A DNA stretch of 64,000 nucleotides from CAWCLK01 sp963796225 (GTDB lineage: Bacteria; Actinomycetota; Nitriliruptoria; Nitriliruptorales; Nitriliruptoraceae): contig CAWCLK010000008.1 of the NCBI GenBank assembly GCA_963796225.1, positions 1-64,000 of the forward strand, written 5' to 3'. Both the position numbers and the translations under genes were made by a program. The notes beneath the pieces are model-generated. The model did no database searches. It had not been told where the DNA came from and saw nothing but the letters and a program-made list of their open reading frames with translations. Below are positions 46,686-54,638 of the stretch, piece after piece (the first letter of the stretch is position 1; each line of letters opens with the position of its first letter).

Positions 46686-47698
46686 TGGCCTCGACCGCCT
46701 CCGCCCCGCAGACGAGCATCGTCGTCGGGGATCGATCCACCCGGCAGCGGTCCACGCTGTCGGCCTACGCCCCCATTGCCGTCGTGGCCGTGGTCCTGGC
46801 GCTCGTGCCGCTGTTCATCGGCGACTCCCGGACCTACATGGGCCTGGCCACCGGCGTGCTGGTGTTCGCCTGCTACGCCGCGTCGTTCAACGTGATCTTC
46901 GGCAGCACGGGACAGCTGTTCCTGAGTGTCGGGGCGCTGGCCGGCGTCGCCGGCTACGGCACGACCATCCTCACGGACCGGGCCGGCATGCCCGTCCTCG
47001 TGTCGCTGGTGCTGGCCACCGCGGCCGCGGCCGCGCTCGGTGCCCTGTTCAGCTGGGTCTCGGTCCGTCGGTCCCTCGACGTGATCTTCACCGGCATCGT
47101 GACCCTGACGTTCTCGCTGGGCTTCGCGAACCTGCTGCTGGGGCAGCGCGACCTCACCGGCGGCGAGACGGGGCTGGTCGTGGAGGCCGGCGACGGCACG
47201 TTCCTGCGCGAGCTCGTCCCCGGCTACCTCGGGTTCCTGGCCCTCCTGGTCGCATTCCTCGTGCTGTACCGGTGGTTGCAGCGGTCCCACTTCGGCTGGG
47301 CCTTCCGCGCCCTGCGCGACGACGAGATGACGGCCGAGCTGGCCGGCGTCGACGTCGCCCGCTACCGCGTGTGGGCCGGGTTCATCGGGTCGGCGATGCT
47401 CGGCCTCACCGGCGCCCTGTACGCCATCCAGGAGGGCTTCGTCAGTCCCTCGACGTTCGCGTTCGCCCACGTCGACGTGCGCACGCTGGTCGTGCTCGCC
47501 TTCGGCGGCATCGGCACGATGCTGGGCCCGGTCATCGGGGCGGTGGCCTTCGGCTTCATCGACGAGTGGCTGCGTGACCTCGGCCAGCTCCGCGTCGCGA
47601 TCTACGGTGCCGTCCTGCTGGCGCTGTTCCTCGGCTTCCGGGGCGGCGTCGGCCCCGCGGTGGTCAACCTGACCGACCGTCTGCGTCGCCGAAGGTGA
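46685..47698 (+). CDS. livM: ABC importer permease, LivM type
   Basis: 337-residue permease. About nine membrane segments; FNVIFGSTGQLFLSVGALAGVAGYG and the EAA-like loop QRSHFGWAFRALRDDEMTAELAGVDVARYR are typical LivM landmarks. It completes the importer (binding protein, two ATPases, two permeases). Its last 35 bp overlap the convergent small gene of the Rieske operon. Confidence 0.92.
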   Translation: MASTASAPQTSIVVGDRSTRQRSTLSAYAPIAVVAVVLALVPLFIGDSRTYMGLATGVLVFACYAASFNVIFGSTGQLFLSVGALAGVAGYGTTILTDRAGMPVLVSLVLATAAAAALGALFSWVSVRRSLDVIFTGIVTLTFSLGFANLLLGQRDLTGGETGLVVEAGDGTFLRELVPGYLGFLALLVAFLVLYRWLQRSHFGWAFRALRDDEMTAELAGVDVARYRVWAGFIGSAMLGLTGALYAIQEGFVSPSTFAFAHVDVRTLVVLAFGGIGTMLGPVIGAVAFGFIDEWLRDLGQLRVAIYGAVLLALFLGFRGGVGPAVVNLTDRLRRRR

Positions 47699-47954
47699 CG
47701 TCGTCGCGGTCGGCGATCAGCGCGGACAACGGACGCGCGCGGACGTCCTCGGGGCCGTAGGGGTCCTCGAGCAGCCGCGAGAACGTCTCCGGCGTCTGCC
47801 ACGTCAGGCTCTCGAGCTCCAACGGATCGAGCAGGATGGTCGTGCCCAGCTTGGGCGAGTGGATCTCCAGCCGCTCCCCGTTGCGCGTCAGCACCTTGCG
47901 CACGCGGGACGTCGTGAACTCGTTGGCGACCTGGATCCAGCCGTCGTCGGCCAT
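47664..47954 (-). CDS. 96-residue protein accompanying Rieske oxygenase
   Basis: Small acidic protein, MADDGWIQVANEFTTSRVRK onward, with a predicted beta-rich core (LEIHSPKLGTTILLDPLELE) and SLTWQTPETFSRLLEDPYGPE. It has no metal motif and no Rossmann glycine pattern. I recall similar short proteins beside actinobacterial ring-hydroxylating dioxygenase genes, sometimes labelled dihydrodiol dehydrogenase, a name that the sequence does not support. It is the third gene of the alpha-beta oxygenase operon, 18 bp after beta, with AGAGG before the ATG. Possible assembly or regulatory partner; role unknown. Confidence 0.65.
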   Translation of the reverse strand: MADDGWIQVANEFTTSRVRKVLTRNGERLEIHSPKLGTTILLDPLELESLTWQTPETFSRLLEDPYGPEDVRARPLSALIADRDDVTFGDADGRSG

Positions 47955-47972
47955 TCGTGTGGACCTCTCGCG

Positions 47973-48503
47973 TCAGAACAGGTAGCTCATGTTCAGGGTG
48001 GGGATCACGGTGTTGTCGAGCACGACCAGTCGCCGCGCCAGCCGCCACCCGTCGGGGGTGTCGCGGAGCACGTCGTGGCGCTCCCCCGACAGGATCGTGT
48101 ACTCGGGCCGGTCCCACCGGGTGTGGTAGAGCAGCAGGTTCGAGCGCACGGCGACCTCGTCGGTCCGATCCCCGTCCCGGACCCGCACGTTGCCGACGAC
48201 GTGACGCGTGCGGGTGGGGGGCTCCTCGGACCAGGCGAAGCCGGTCTCGAGCCGTTGCACCCGCATGGCAAGGGACGCGTGGTTCTCGTCGAGGTGGAAG
48301 CTGTCGGTCTGGACGCCGGTGACGCGGCTTCCGTCGGAGACCTCGCGCTGCACACGGACGGGCACCTGGTAGACGATGTCGTCGGTGACCATCCCCAGCC
48401 AGTCGCGCAGGCGCCACTCGTCCAACGCCTCGGCCTCCGCGTGCAGGAAGGCCGTCACGGCGAAGTGCCGCTCGATGTCCGTCGTGGAGGTGGCCGTCGT
48501 CAT
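47973..48503 (-). CDS. Aromatic-ring-hydroxylating dioxygenase, beta subunit
   Basis: 176-residue small subunit with the SnoaL/NTF2-like fold. FLHAEAEALDEWRLRDWLGMVTDDIVYQVPV is the family opening, and HVVGNVRVRDGD and SNLLLYHTRWDRPEYTILSGERHDVLR follow. The beta subunit is mainly structural in alpha3beta3 oxygenases. ATG 48503 overlaps the alpha stop (ATGA). Substrate not decidable from the beta chain. Confidence 0.9.
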   Translation of the reverse strand: MTTATSTTDIERHFAVTAFLHAEAEALDEWRLRDWLGMVTDDIVYQVPVRVQREVSDGSRVTGVQTDSFHLDENHASLAMRVQRLETGFAWSEEPPTRTRHVVGNVRVRDGDRTDEVAVRSNLLLYHTRWDRPEYTILSGERHDVLRDTPDGWRLARRLVVLDNTVIPTLNMSYLF

Positions 48504-49856
48504 GCCCCGCCCTCCTCGGCCGTCATCAGCTCGTACCACCGGCCGTAGAAGTTGCGCAGGTTCTCGTCCGTGAAGTTGACCGGCTGGGCGACGCCGGGGC
48601 CCGGCCAGTCCTCGTCGGTCTCGACACCGGTCCCCATCTGGTAGTTCACCAGGTGGCCCCCACCCCAGTACGTGCCGGCATTGCGGGCGATGTGGGCCCA
48701 CAGCTCCGCGTCGTCCTGCTCGAAGGTCCCCGAGATCCCGAAGGAGCGCATGTAGGACCACCGGCTCAGCTGCTTGAACTCCTCGGTGGTGTCCTTCTCG
48801 ACCAGGAAGTACGAGGAGATCGAGATCCGCCCGGGTCCGATCGGGTTCCACGTCCGCCAGGTCATCATCGGGACCGCGCCCTCGTACTCGAGGTCGGGGC
48901 GGCGGATCGGGTTGTGGATGGCCAGGTTCGGGAAGACGGTCGTCAGCGCGATGCGCGTCTCGTAGGCGACCTCGAACTGCTCCTTGCTGGGCATCGACTG
49001 CTTGGCGCGCTCGATGACGTCCTCCGGGTACCCCCAGAACGGTGGCAGGTCCGTGCCCGGGGGCGCCCCGATCATCATCGCCGCGTGGCCGCGCCCCGGC
49101 ACGTGGATCTGCTCGCCGTACATGGCGTACTTGGGGTCCTTCGGCGCCTGCCCCAGCTCGACCATCGACCGGTGCGTCATGAGCGTGTGGTAGCTGTCCC
49201 CGATGAAGGTCTCGCCGGCGGTCTTCCAGTCCACGTCGACGACCCAGCGCTGCGGGGCGCCGACCACCTCGAGGCCGGCCGGGCTGCGGCAGGTGAACAG
49301 GTCGAGGTACCAGGCGATGTCCCCCAGCCACTCCTCGAGCGACACCTGCTCGGCGTCCAGGCACCCGAAGATCATCCCGTTGTAGGTGTCGAGCTGCGGG
49401 ATCGACAGGAGCCCCAGCTCGGACTTGTCGAGGACGTCGCCGTAGGCCTTCTTCTCGACCGGCACCCCCACCAGCTCGCCGTCGTTGCGGTAGGTCCAGC
49501 CGTGGTAGGGACAGCGGAAGTGCGCGGCGTTGCCCAGCTCCGACCGGCAGACCTGCATGCCGCGGTGCCGGCAGTGGTTGTGCAGCGCCCGGATCTCGCC
49601 GTCCTCGGTCCGCACCACCACGAACGGGTCGTCCATGATGTAGCGCAGCACGTAGTCGCCGGGTTCCGGGATCTCGGACTCGTGCGCCAGGTAGACCCAC
49701 GAGCGGGCGAAGACCCGGTCGCGTTCGAGCTCGAAGATCCCGGCGTCGTTGAAGATCGCGGCCGGGAGCTGGCCGGTGGGATGCAGCCGCCCGACCTCGT
49801 CGAGGATCTGTTGGGCCCGGTCTCGGCGAACGCGCCGCGGCGTCGATCGTGCTCAT
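48500..49856 (-). CDS. Rieske ring-hydroxylating dioxygenase, alpha subunit (frameshifted start)
   Basis: Catalytic subunit of about 450 residues. The Rieske cluster motif is CRHRGMQVC then CPYHGW, the mononuclear iron site is GDSYHTLMTHRS, and FARSWVYLAHESEIPEPGDYV precedes the cluster. The conserved frame reaches back to RAQQILDEVGRLHPTGQLPAAIF with no start codon; the ATG at 49856 (MSTIDAAA, GGGAG upstream) is in another frame, so one indel lies near 49825-49845. IclR-type operators sit at 49900. The substrate is an aromatic acid or hydrocarbon; no ferredoxin or reductase gene is in the window. Confidence 0.87.
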
Positions 49857-49899
49857 CGTGTGCTCCCGTCACGCCACCGGCACGCTCGGAGCCCGTAGC

Positions 49900-49933
49900 G
49901 TTCGCTGTGCGAACGTCAGTTCGCTTAACGAAC
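49900..49933. promoter_or_regulatory. Paired IclR-type operators upstream of Rieske operon
   Basis: GTTCGCTGTGCGAAC (49900-49914) and GTTCGCTTAACGAAC (49919-49933), four bases apart. Centre-to-centre distance is 19 bp, exactly as before the IclR gene at 40929-40962. Located 44-77 bp before the oxygenase ATG. Confidence 0.8.
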
Positions 49934-50002
49934 AGGATAGGACCACCGTGGTGGGCGTCAACCCCTCCGCGGTGACCGCGGCGCCTTGGAACACCCCCGG
50001 GG

Positions 50003-51451
50003 TCAGAACGGGTAGTGGCGCGGGCCCGTCTGCACCGTCACCCACCGCAGGTCGGTGAACTCGTGCACGGCAGCGACGCCCCCGAAGCGACCCCAGCCGC
50101 TGGCCTTGACCCCGCCGAAGGGCATCTGGGCCTCGTCGTGGACGGTGGGGCCGTTCACGTGGCAGATCCCGGACTCGATGCGGTGCGCGACGTCGAGCGC
50201 CCGCGCGGCGTCCTGGCCGAACACGGCGGCCGAGAGGCCGTACTCGGTGTCGTTGGCAGCGGCGACGGCCTCGTCCACGCCGGCGACCCGCATGATGCCC
50301 TTGACCGGACCGAACGACTCGTCGCGGAAGATGTCCATGTCGGCGGTGACGTGGTCGACGAGCGTCGGTGGCATGAGCGTGTCCTCCGCCTTGCCCCCGC
50401 ACGCGAGGACGGCGCCCTTGGCCAGGGCGTCGTCGATCATCGCGTTGCACCGATCGACCGTGGCCCTGTCGATCACCGACCCGAGCACGACCTGGCCCAT
50501 CGGGTCGCCGACGGGCAGCGCCGACGCCTTGGCCGCCAGCCGCTCGACGAACTCGTCCGCGATGGCCTCGTCCACGATGATCCGCTCGGTCGACATGCAG
50601 ATCTGCCCGGAGTTCGCGAAGGCGCCGAACGCGGCACCGTCCACGGCCGCGTCCAGGTCCGCGTCGTCGAGCACGACGAGCGGGGCCTTCCCGCCGAGCT
50701 CGAGGAGGCTGGGCACCAGGTGCTCGGCACACGTCTTCGCGATCTCGCGTCCCACCCGGGTCGACCCGGTGAAGTTGACCCTCCGCGTCGCTCGGTGGGC
50801 GATCATCGCCTCGACGACCTCCGGCGCGTCCGCCGCCGCGTGCGTGACGTAGTTGACGATCCCCTCCCCCATCCCGGCCGCCTGCAGGGCCTCGACGATG
50901 AGGCCGTGGGTCCGCGGACAGGTCTCCGAGCCCTTGAACACCACCGTGTTGCCGCACGCCAGCGGCGCCGCCAGGGCGCGCACGCCCAGGATGATCGGGG
51001 CGTTCCACGGCGCCATGCCGACCACCACACCCGCAGGCTGGCGCACACCCATCGCGAGGCTGCCCGGCACGTCGGACGGGATCACCTCCCCCGTCACGTG
51101 GGTGGTCAGCCCGGCGGCCTCGCGCAGCATCCCGGCGGCCAGGCCGAGGTTGAAGTCCGACCAGTGACCGGGTGAACCGGTCTCGGCCACCACCGCCTCG
51201 CGGAAGTCGTCGGCCCGGGCCTCGAGCTGGTCCGCGGCAGACAACAGGAGCCCGCGCCGTTCCCCCGGCGTGCTCGACGACCACGCCGCGAAGGCGGCCG
51301 CCGCGGCGTCGACCGCCGCGCGGGCATCGTCCGGCGTCGCCGCGGCCGCGGTCGTCGCGACCTCACCCGACACCGGGTTGCGGCGTTCGAACGTGGCGCC
51401 GTCCGTCGCATCGACGTCCTTGCCCCCGATCAACAGCTTCGTGGTGAACAT
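50003..51451 (-). CDS. NAD(P)-dependent aldehyde dehydrogenase, vanillin/benzaldehyde-type
   Basis: 482-residue ALDH. VVVGMAPWNAPIILGVRALAAPLACGNTVVFKGSE is the cofactor region; the general base lies in LLELGGKAPLVVL and the catalytic cysteine in FANSGQICMSTERIIV. The FxGSE and SGQICMS forms resemble aromatic aldehyde dehydrogenases (vanillin, salicylaldehyde or benzaldehyde type) more than succinate-semialdehyde enzymes. It would feed aromatic acids into the pob or box branches. ATG 51451 has GGGAGG four bases upstream. It is upstream of the Rieske operon on the same strand and divergent from the ABC exporter. Confidence 0.85.
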   Translation of the reverse strand: MFTTKLLIGGKDVDATDGATFERRNPVSGEVATTAAAATPDDARAAVDAAAAAFAAWSSSTPGERRGLLLSAADQLEARADDFREAVVAETGSPGHWSDFNLGLAAGMLREAAGLTTHVTGEVIPSDVPGSLAMGVRQPAGVVVGMAPWNAPIILGVRALAAPLACGNTVVFKGSETCPRTHGLIVEALQAAGMGEGIVNYVTHAAADAPEVVEAMIAHRATRRVNFTGSTRVGREIAKTCAEHLVPSLLELGGKAPLVVLDDADLDAAVDGAAFGAFANSGQICMSTERIIVDEAIADEFVERLAAKASALPVGDPMGQVVLGSVIDRATVDRCNAMIDDALAKGAVLACGGKAEDTLMPPTLVDHVTADMDIFRDESFGPVKGIMRVAGVDEAVAAANDTEYGLSAAVFGQDAARALDVAHRIESGICHVNGPTVHDEAQMPFGGVKASGWGRFGGVAAVHEFTDLRWVTVQTGPRHYPF

Positions 51452-51529
51452 GTGGCCTCCCAGTGCCCGCGATCGCCTGTCAGACGAACCTACGTCCGCC
51501 GGGTTGGTCCTGCGCGGACACCGTGGGCT

Positions 51530-51556
51530 ATCTTCGTGACGTGACGTCACGAAGAT
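51530..51556. promoter_or_regulatory. Long perfect palindrome upstream of ABC exporter operon
   Basis: Eleven-base arms ATCTTCGTGAC and GTCACGAAGAT surround GTGAC, with no mismatch, ending 10 bp before the permease GTG. The exporter operon ends with a TetR gene (53329), so this is a strong candidate for its operator. Its position would block transcription or translation start. Confidence 0.7.
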
Positions 51557-51566
51557 CGGATCCCGC

Positions 51567-52655
51567 GTGTTCCTCGCCCTGCGCGACCTGTGGGCCGCCC
51601 GTGGTCGCTTCGTCCTCATGGGTGGGACCGTGACGCTCGTCACGGTCCTGCTGGTCCTGCTGACGGGCCTGGCCGACGGGCTCGTCGACGACGGCGTCTC
51701 GGGCCTGCGCTCGTTGCCCGCCAGCCACCTCGCGTTCACCGAGGGCACCGACGCCACGTTCTCGCGCTCGATGGTCACGGACGCGGAGGTCGCCGAACTC
51801 GGCCAGGACGACGTCGGCGCCACGCCCCTGGGCGTCAGCTTCGCCAACGCGCGGTCGCTCGACGGCACGCCGGTGGACCTGGCCCTCTTCGGGGTCGACC
51901 CGGGCGGGTTCCTCGCGCCCACGCCGACGACCGGCGCAGCACTCGGAGGACGGGCACACCCTCGGCCGTGCTCGACACCTCGCTCGAGGACAGCGGGCCT
52001 GGCCGTGGGCGACACGCTGCGGCTCGCCGGGGCGGCCGACGTCGAGCTGCAGGTCGGGGGCTTCGCCGACACGGGCACGTACGGGCACGTGGCCATCGCC
52101 TACCTGCCGCTGGCCACGTGGCGCCAGGCCGTGTTCGGCAGCGCCGACCGCCTCGTCGCCTCGGCGGTCGCACTCGACGTCCCCGACGGCACTTCCACCC
52201 CGACGCCACCCGAGGGCCTCGAGGTCATGACGCGGACCGAGGCCTTCGTCGGGTCCCCGGGGTACGGCCCCGAGCAGTCCACGCTCAGCCTCATCCAGTG
52301 GTTCCTCTACGTCATCTCGGCCCTGGTGGTCGGCGCGTTCTTCACGGTCTGGACGATCCAGCGCACCCGGGACATCGGCGTCCTCAAGGCGCTGGGGGCG
52401 AGCAGCGGCTACGTCATCCGGGACGCCCTGGCCCAGGCGATCGCCGTGCTGGTCGCCGCCACGGCGGTCGGCGGGGCCGTCGGGGTGCTGCTGGGCCTCT
52501 GGCTCGGTGCCGGACCAGCCCCCTTCCACCTCACGGCCGGATCGGTGGCCACGGGCATCGCCCTGCTGATCGTGTTCGCGCTCGTCGGTGCCACCGCGGC
52601 GCTGCGTCGCATCACCCGCGTCGACCCCCTCATCGCACTCGGAGCCGACCGATGA
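51567..52655 (+). CDS. ABC transporter permease, FtsX/MacB type
   Basis: About 362 residues with an N-terminal membrane segment (GGTVTLVTVLLVLLTGLADGL), a large extracytoplasmic domain and three C-terminal segments (QWFLYVISALVVGAFFTVW, AIAVLVAATAVGGAVGVLLGL, GIALLIVFALVGATAAL), the FtsX arrangement. Between about 51935 and 51997 the frame is displaced and then restored: the second site is a G run (51995-51997) where one fewer G gives DSGLAVGDTL. GTG 51567 starts directly after the palindromic operator. Overlaps the ATPase gene by four bases. Likely heme, lipid or drug export. Confidence 0.82.
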   Translation: MFLALRDLWAARGRFVLMGGTVTLVTVLLVLLTGLADGLVDDGVSGLRSLPASHLAFTEGTDATFSRSMVTDAEVAELGQDDVGATPLGVSFANARSLDGTPVDLALFGVDPGGFLAPTPTTGAALGGRAHPRPCSTPRSRTAGLAVGDTLRLAGAADVELQVGGFADTGTYGHVAIAYLPLATWRQAVFGSADRLVASAVALDVPDGTSTPTPPEGLEVMTRTEAFVGSPGYGPEQSTLSLIQWFLYVISALVVGAFFTVWTIQRTRDIGVLKALGASSGYVIRDALAQAIAVLVAATAVGGAVGVLLGLWLGAGPAPFHLTAGSVATGIALLIVFALVGATAALRRITRVDPLIALGADR

Positions 52656-53329
52656 CCCTGCACCTGGACCACGTACGCCTGACCGTCGGCGACGGGGACG
52701 ACACCTTCCACGCCGTCGACGACGTCACCCTGACCATCGAACCCGGCGAGGTCGTCGTGCTGCTCGGGGCCTCCGGCTCGGGGAAGTCGAGCCTGCTCGC
52801 GCTCGCGGGCGGGCTGGTGACCCCCACGGCCGGGACCGTACGGATCGGCGACACCGACCTGGTCGCCGCGACCCGGAAGCAACGCGACGCGGTACGACGC
52901 GACCGCGTCGGCCTGGTGTTCCAGTCCGCCAACCTCTTCGGGTCGCTCAGCGCCCTGGACCAGCTGCTGCTCGTCGCCCACATCGAGGGAGAGCCACCGG
53001 CTCGGCATCGCGACCGGGCCATGGCGCTGCTCGGCGAGGTCGGCATCGCCGACCGGGCCGATCGGCGCCCCCACGAGCTGTCCGGCGGCGAGCGCCAGCG
53101 CGTCGGCATCGCCCGGGCCCTGTTCACCGAACCCGACGTCCTGCTGGCCGACGAACCCACGGCCGCGCTCGACACCGAGCGGACCCGCGAGGTCGCCGCG
53201 CTGCTGGCACGCGAGACGCACGACCACGGCGTGGCGACGATGATCGCCACCCACGACCCGGAGGTCGTGCCCTTCGCCGACCGCGTCGTGCGGATCCGTG
53301 ACGGTCGGCTGCAGCCCGAGGCCGCCTGA
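52652..53329 (+). CDS. ABC transporter ATP-binding protein, MacB/LolD type
   Basis: 225-residue ATPase. Walker A LLGASGSGKSSLLALAGG, signature HELSGGERQRVGIARALF, Walker B VLLADEPTAALD and the switch His in MIATHDPEV. The ATG overlaps the permease stop (ATGA) and its own stop overlaps the TetR ATG (TGATG), forming a three-gene operon with local repressor. Belongs with type VII ABC (MacB-like) exporters. Confidence 0.93.
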   Translation: MTLHLDHVRLTVGDGDDTFHAVDDVTLTIEPGEVVVLLGASGSGKSSLLALAGGLVTPTAGTVRIGDTDLVAATRKQRDAVRRDRVGLVFQSANLFGSLSALDQLLLVAHIEGEPPARHRDRAMALLGEVGIADRADRRPHELSGGERQRVGIARALFTEPDVLLADEPTAALDTERTREVAALLARETHDHGVATMIATHDPEVVPFADRVVRIRDGRLQPEAA

Positions 53330-53934
53330 TGCCTCGGATCGACGCACCGACCGTGGCCGAGCACCACGCCCGGCGGCGCGCCGAGATCCTCGCCGCCGCC
53401 GGCCGTCTGTTCGCAGCGCGGGGCGTGGTCGCCACCGACCTCAAGGACGTCGCCGCGGAGGTCGGGGTGAGCCGGACGGCCCTGTACCGCTACTTCCCCG
53501 ACCGCGACCGGCTCTTCCTCGCCTGGGCCGACGAGCTGACCGCCCACGTCGCCGCCGGGCTCGACCAGGTGCTGGCCGAGCACGACGACCCACACGCTCG
53601 GCTCGACGCGTGGATCGAGTACCAGCTGCGCCACGTCGCCGGCGACGGCCACGCGGTCGGCCGACGGGTCCGCGACGAGCTCGGGGCGCTCCCGCCCGAG
53701 CTGCGCGACCGGATCGAACAGGCCCATCGCGACCTGCAGGACCGGCTCGCGGACACCGTCGCCGAGCTCGTCGATCCCACGGTCGACCACCTGCTGGTCA
53801 CGCGCATGGTCGGCGCCGTCGTCCAGGGCGCCAGCGGCCATGTCAGCGACGGCAGCCGGGTGGACGACGTCCTCCCGACGGTCCAGCAGGGGGTCCGGGC
53901 ACTCCTCGACGGGGCGGGCGCGTCGCGAGGCTGA
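53329..53934 (+). CDS. TetR-family regulator of the ABC exporter operon
   Basis: 201-residue regulator. HTH: AEILAAAGRLFAARGVVATDLKDVAAEVGVSRTALYRYFPDRDRLF. The C-terminal helical domain is the ligand pocket. Last gene of the permease-ATPase operon, which has a perfect 27-bp palindrome at its start, so autoregulation by this protein is likely. Ligand unknown. Confidence 0.88.
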   Translation: MPRIDAPTVAEHHARRRAEILAAAGRLFAARGVVATDLKDVAAEVGVSRTALYRYFPDRDRLFLAWADELTAHVAAGLDQVLAEHDDPHARLDAWIEYQLRHVAGDGHAVGRRVRDELGALPPELRDRIEQAHRDLQDRLADTVAELVDPTVDHLLVTRMVGAVVQGASGHVSDGSRVDDVLPTVQQGVRALLDGAGASRG

Positions 53935-53947
53935 TGGTTGGCGGCTC

Positions 53948-53963
53948 CTGACTGACCGGTTAG
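53948..53963. promoter_or_regulatory. Palindromic operator upstream of second TetR gene
   Basis: CTGACTGACCGGTTAG, matching 15 of 16 positions of CTGACYGRYCRGTCAG, 31 bp before the TetR ATG. An autoregulatory site is expected for a TetR repressor, so this copy is the main reason to link that protein to the set. Confidence 0.65.
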
Positions 53964-53993
53964 CCTGCCGTGGCACACGTCGTCAGGGACGCC

Positions 53994-54626
53994 ATGGGAT
54001 CGTCAGCCGTCGAGAAGACGCTCGCGGGCGAGCTCGAGGGCCGGTCGGAACGCGAGATCACCATCCTGCGTGCCGCGTACCACGTGATGGCGCGTTCGGG
54101 CAGCAACCGCCTGAACCTGCAGGACATCGCCGACCGGGCCGGGGTCAGCAAGGGCCTGATCCTCTATCACTTCCAGACCAAGAGCGCCGTCCTGCAGCAC
54201 GCGATGCAGTGGGCGTTGCTCGAGACCGCACGGCGCATCCGCGCCTCGCTGGACGCCGCGACGGACCAGCAGGACCGCCTCGGACCCCTGCTCGACGCGA
54301 TCTTCGTGTCGCCCCAGGCCAACCGCGACTTCCAGCTGGTCTACCTCGACCTGATCGAGCACTCGGTGCGCGAGGAGACCTTCGCCGAGCTGCCGGCCAT
54401 GACCCGCGGGATCATCGAGTCGCTGTACGCCGACGTGCTGCAGGCCGGGGTCGAGGACGGCGTGTTCGACGTCGACGACGTCGCCGAGGCCGCCATGCTC
54501 ATGCGGGTCGTGATCGACGGCACGTTCCTGCAGTGGCTGCAGCGCCCCGACTGGGAGGCCGAGCACGCCGCGTTCAAACAGCGCTGCCACGACACGCTGC
54601 GGACCCTGCTGACCTCCGGCGGCTGA
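53994..54626 (+). CDS. TetR-family regulator, candidate repressor of box/liv genes
   Basis: 210-residue regulator. HTH: ITILRAAYHVMARSGSNRLNLQDIADRAGVSKGLILYHFQTKSAVLQ. The C-terminal domain has an aromatic-rich pocket segment (LIEHSVREETFAELPAM). ATG 53994 is preferred by AGGGA six bases upstream over GTG 53970. It is convergent with the CoA-ligase-like gene, and a copy of the 16-bp operator lies in its promoter. Proposed to respond to benzoyl-CoA or another aromatic acyl-CoA; not shown by the sequence alone. Confidence 0.85.
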   Translation: MGSSAVEKTLAGELEGRSEREITILRAAYHVMARSGSNRLNLQDIADRAGVSKGLILYHFQTKSAVLQHAMQWALLETARRIRASLDAATDQQDRLGPLLDAIFVSPQANRDFQLVYLDLIEHSVREETFAELPAMTRGIIESLYADVLQAGVEDGVFDVDDVAEAAMLMRVVIDGTFLQWLQRPDWEAEHAAFKQRCHDTLRTLLTSGG

Positions 54627-54638
54627 GCGGCCGGTCCG

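Noticed and set aside
48500..49651. ATG 49651 as the start of the Rieske alpha subunit
   Set aside because: It would remove conserved N-terminal residues FARSWVYLAHESEIPEPGD. The upstream ATG 49856 has a ribosome site and operator, so an indel between them is more likely.
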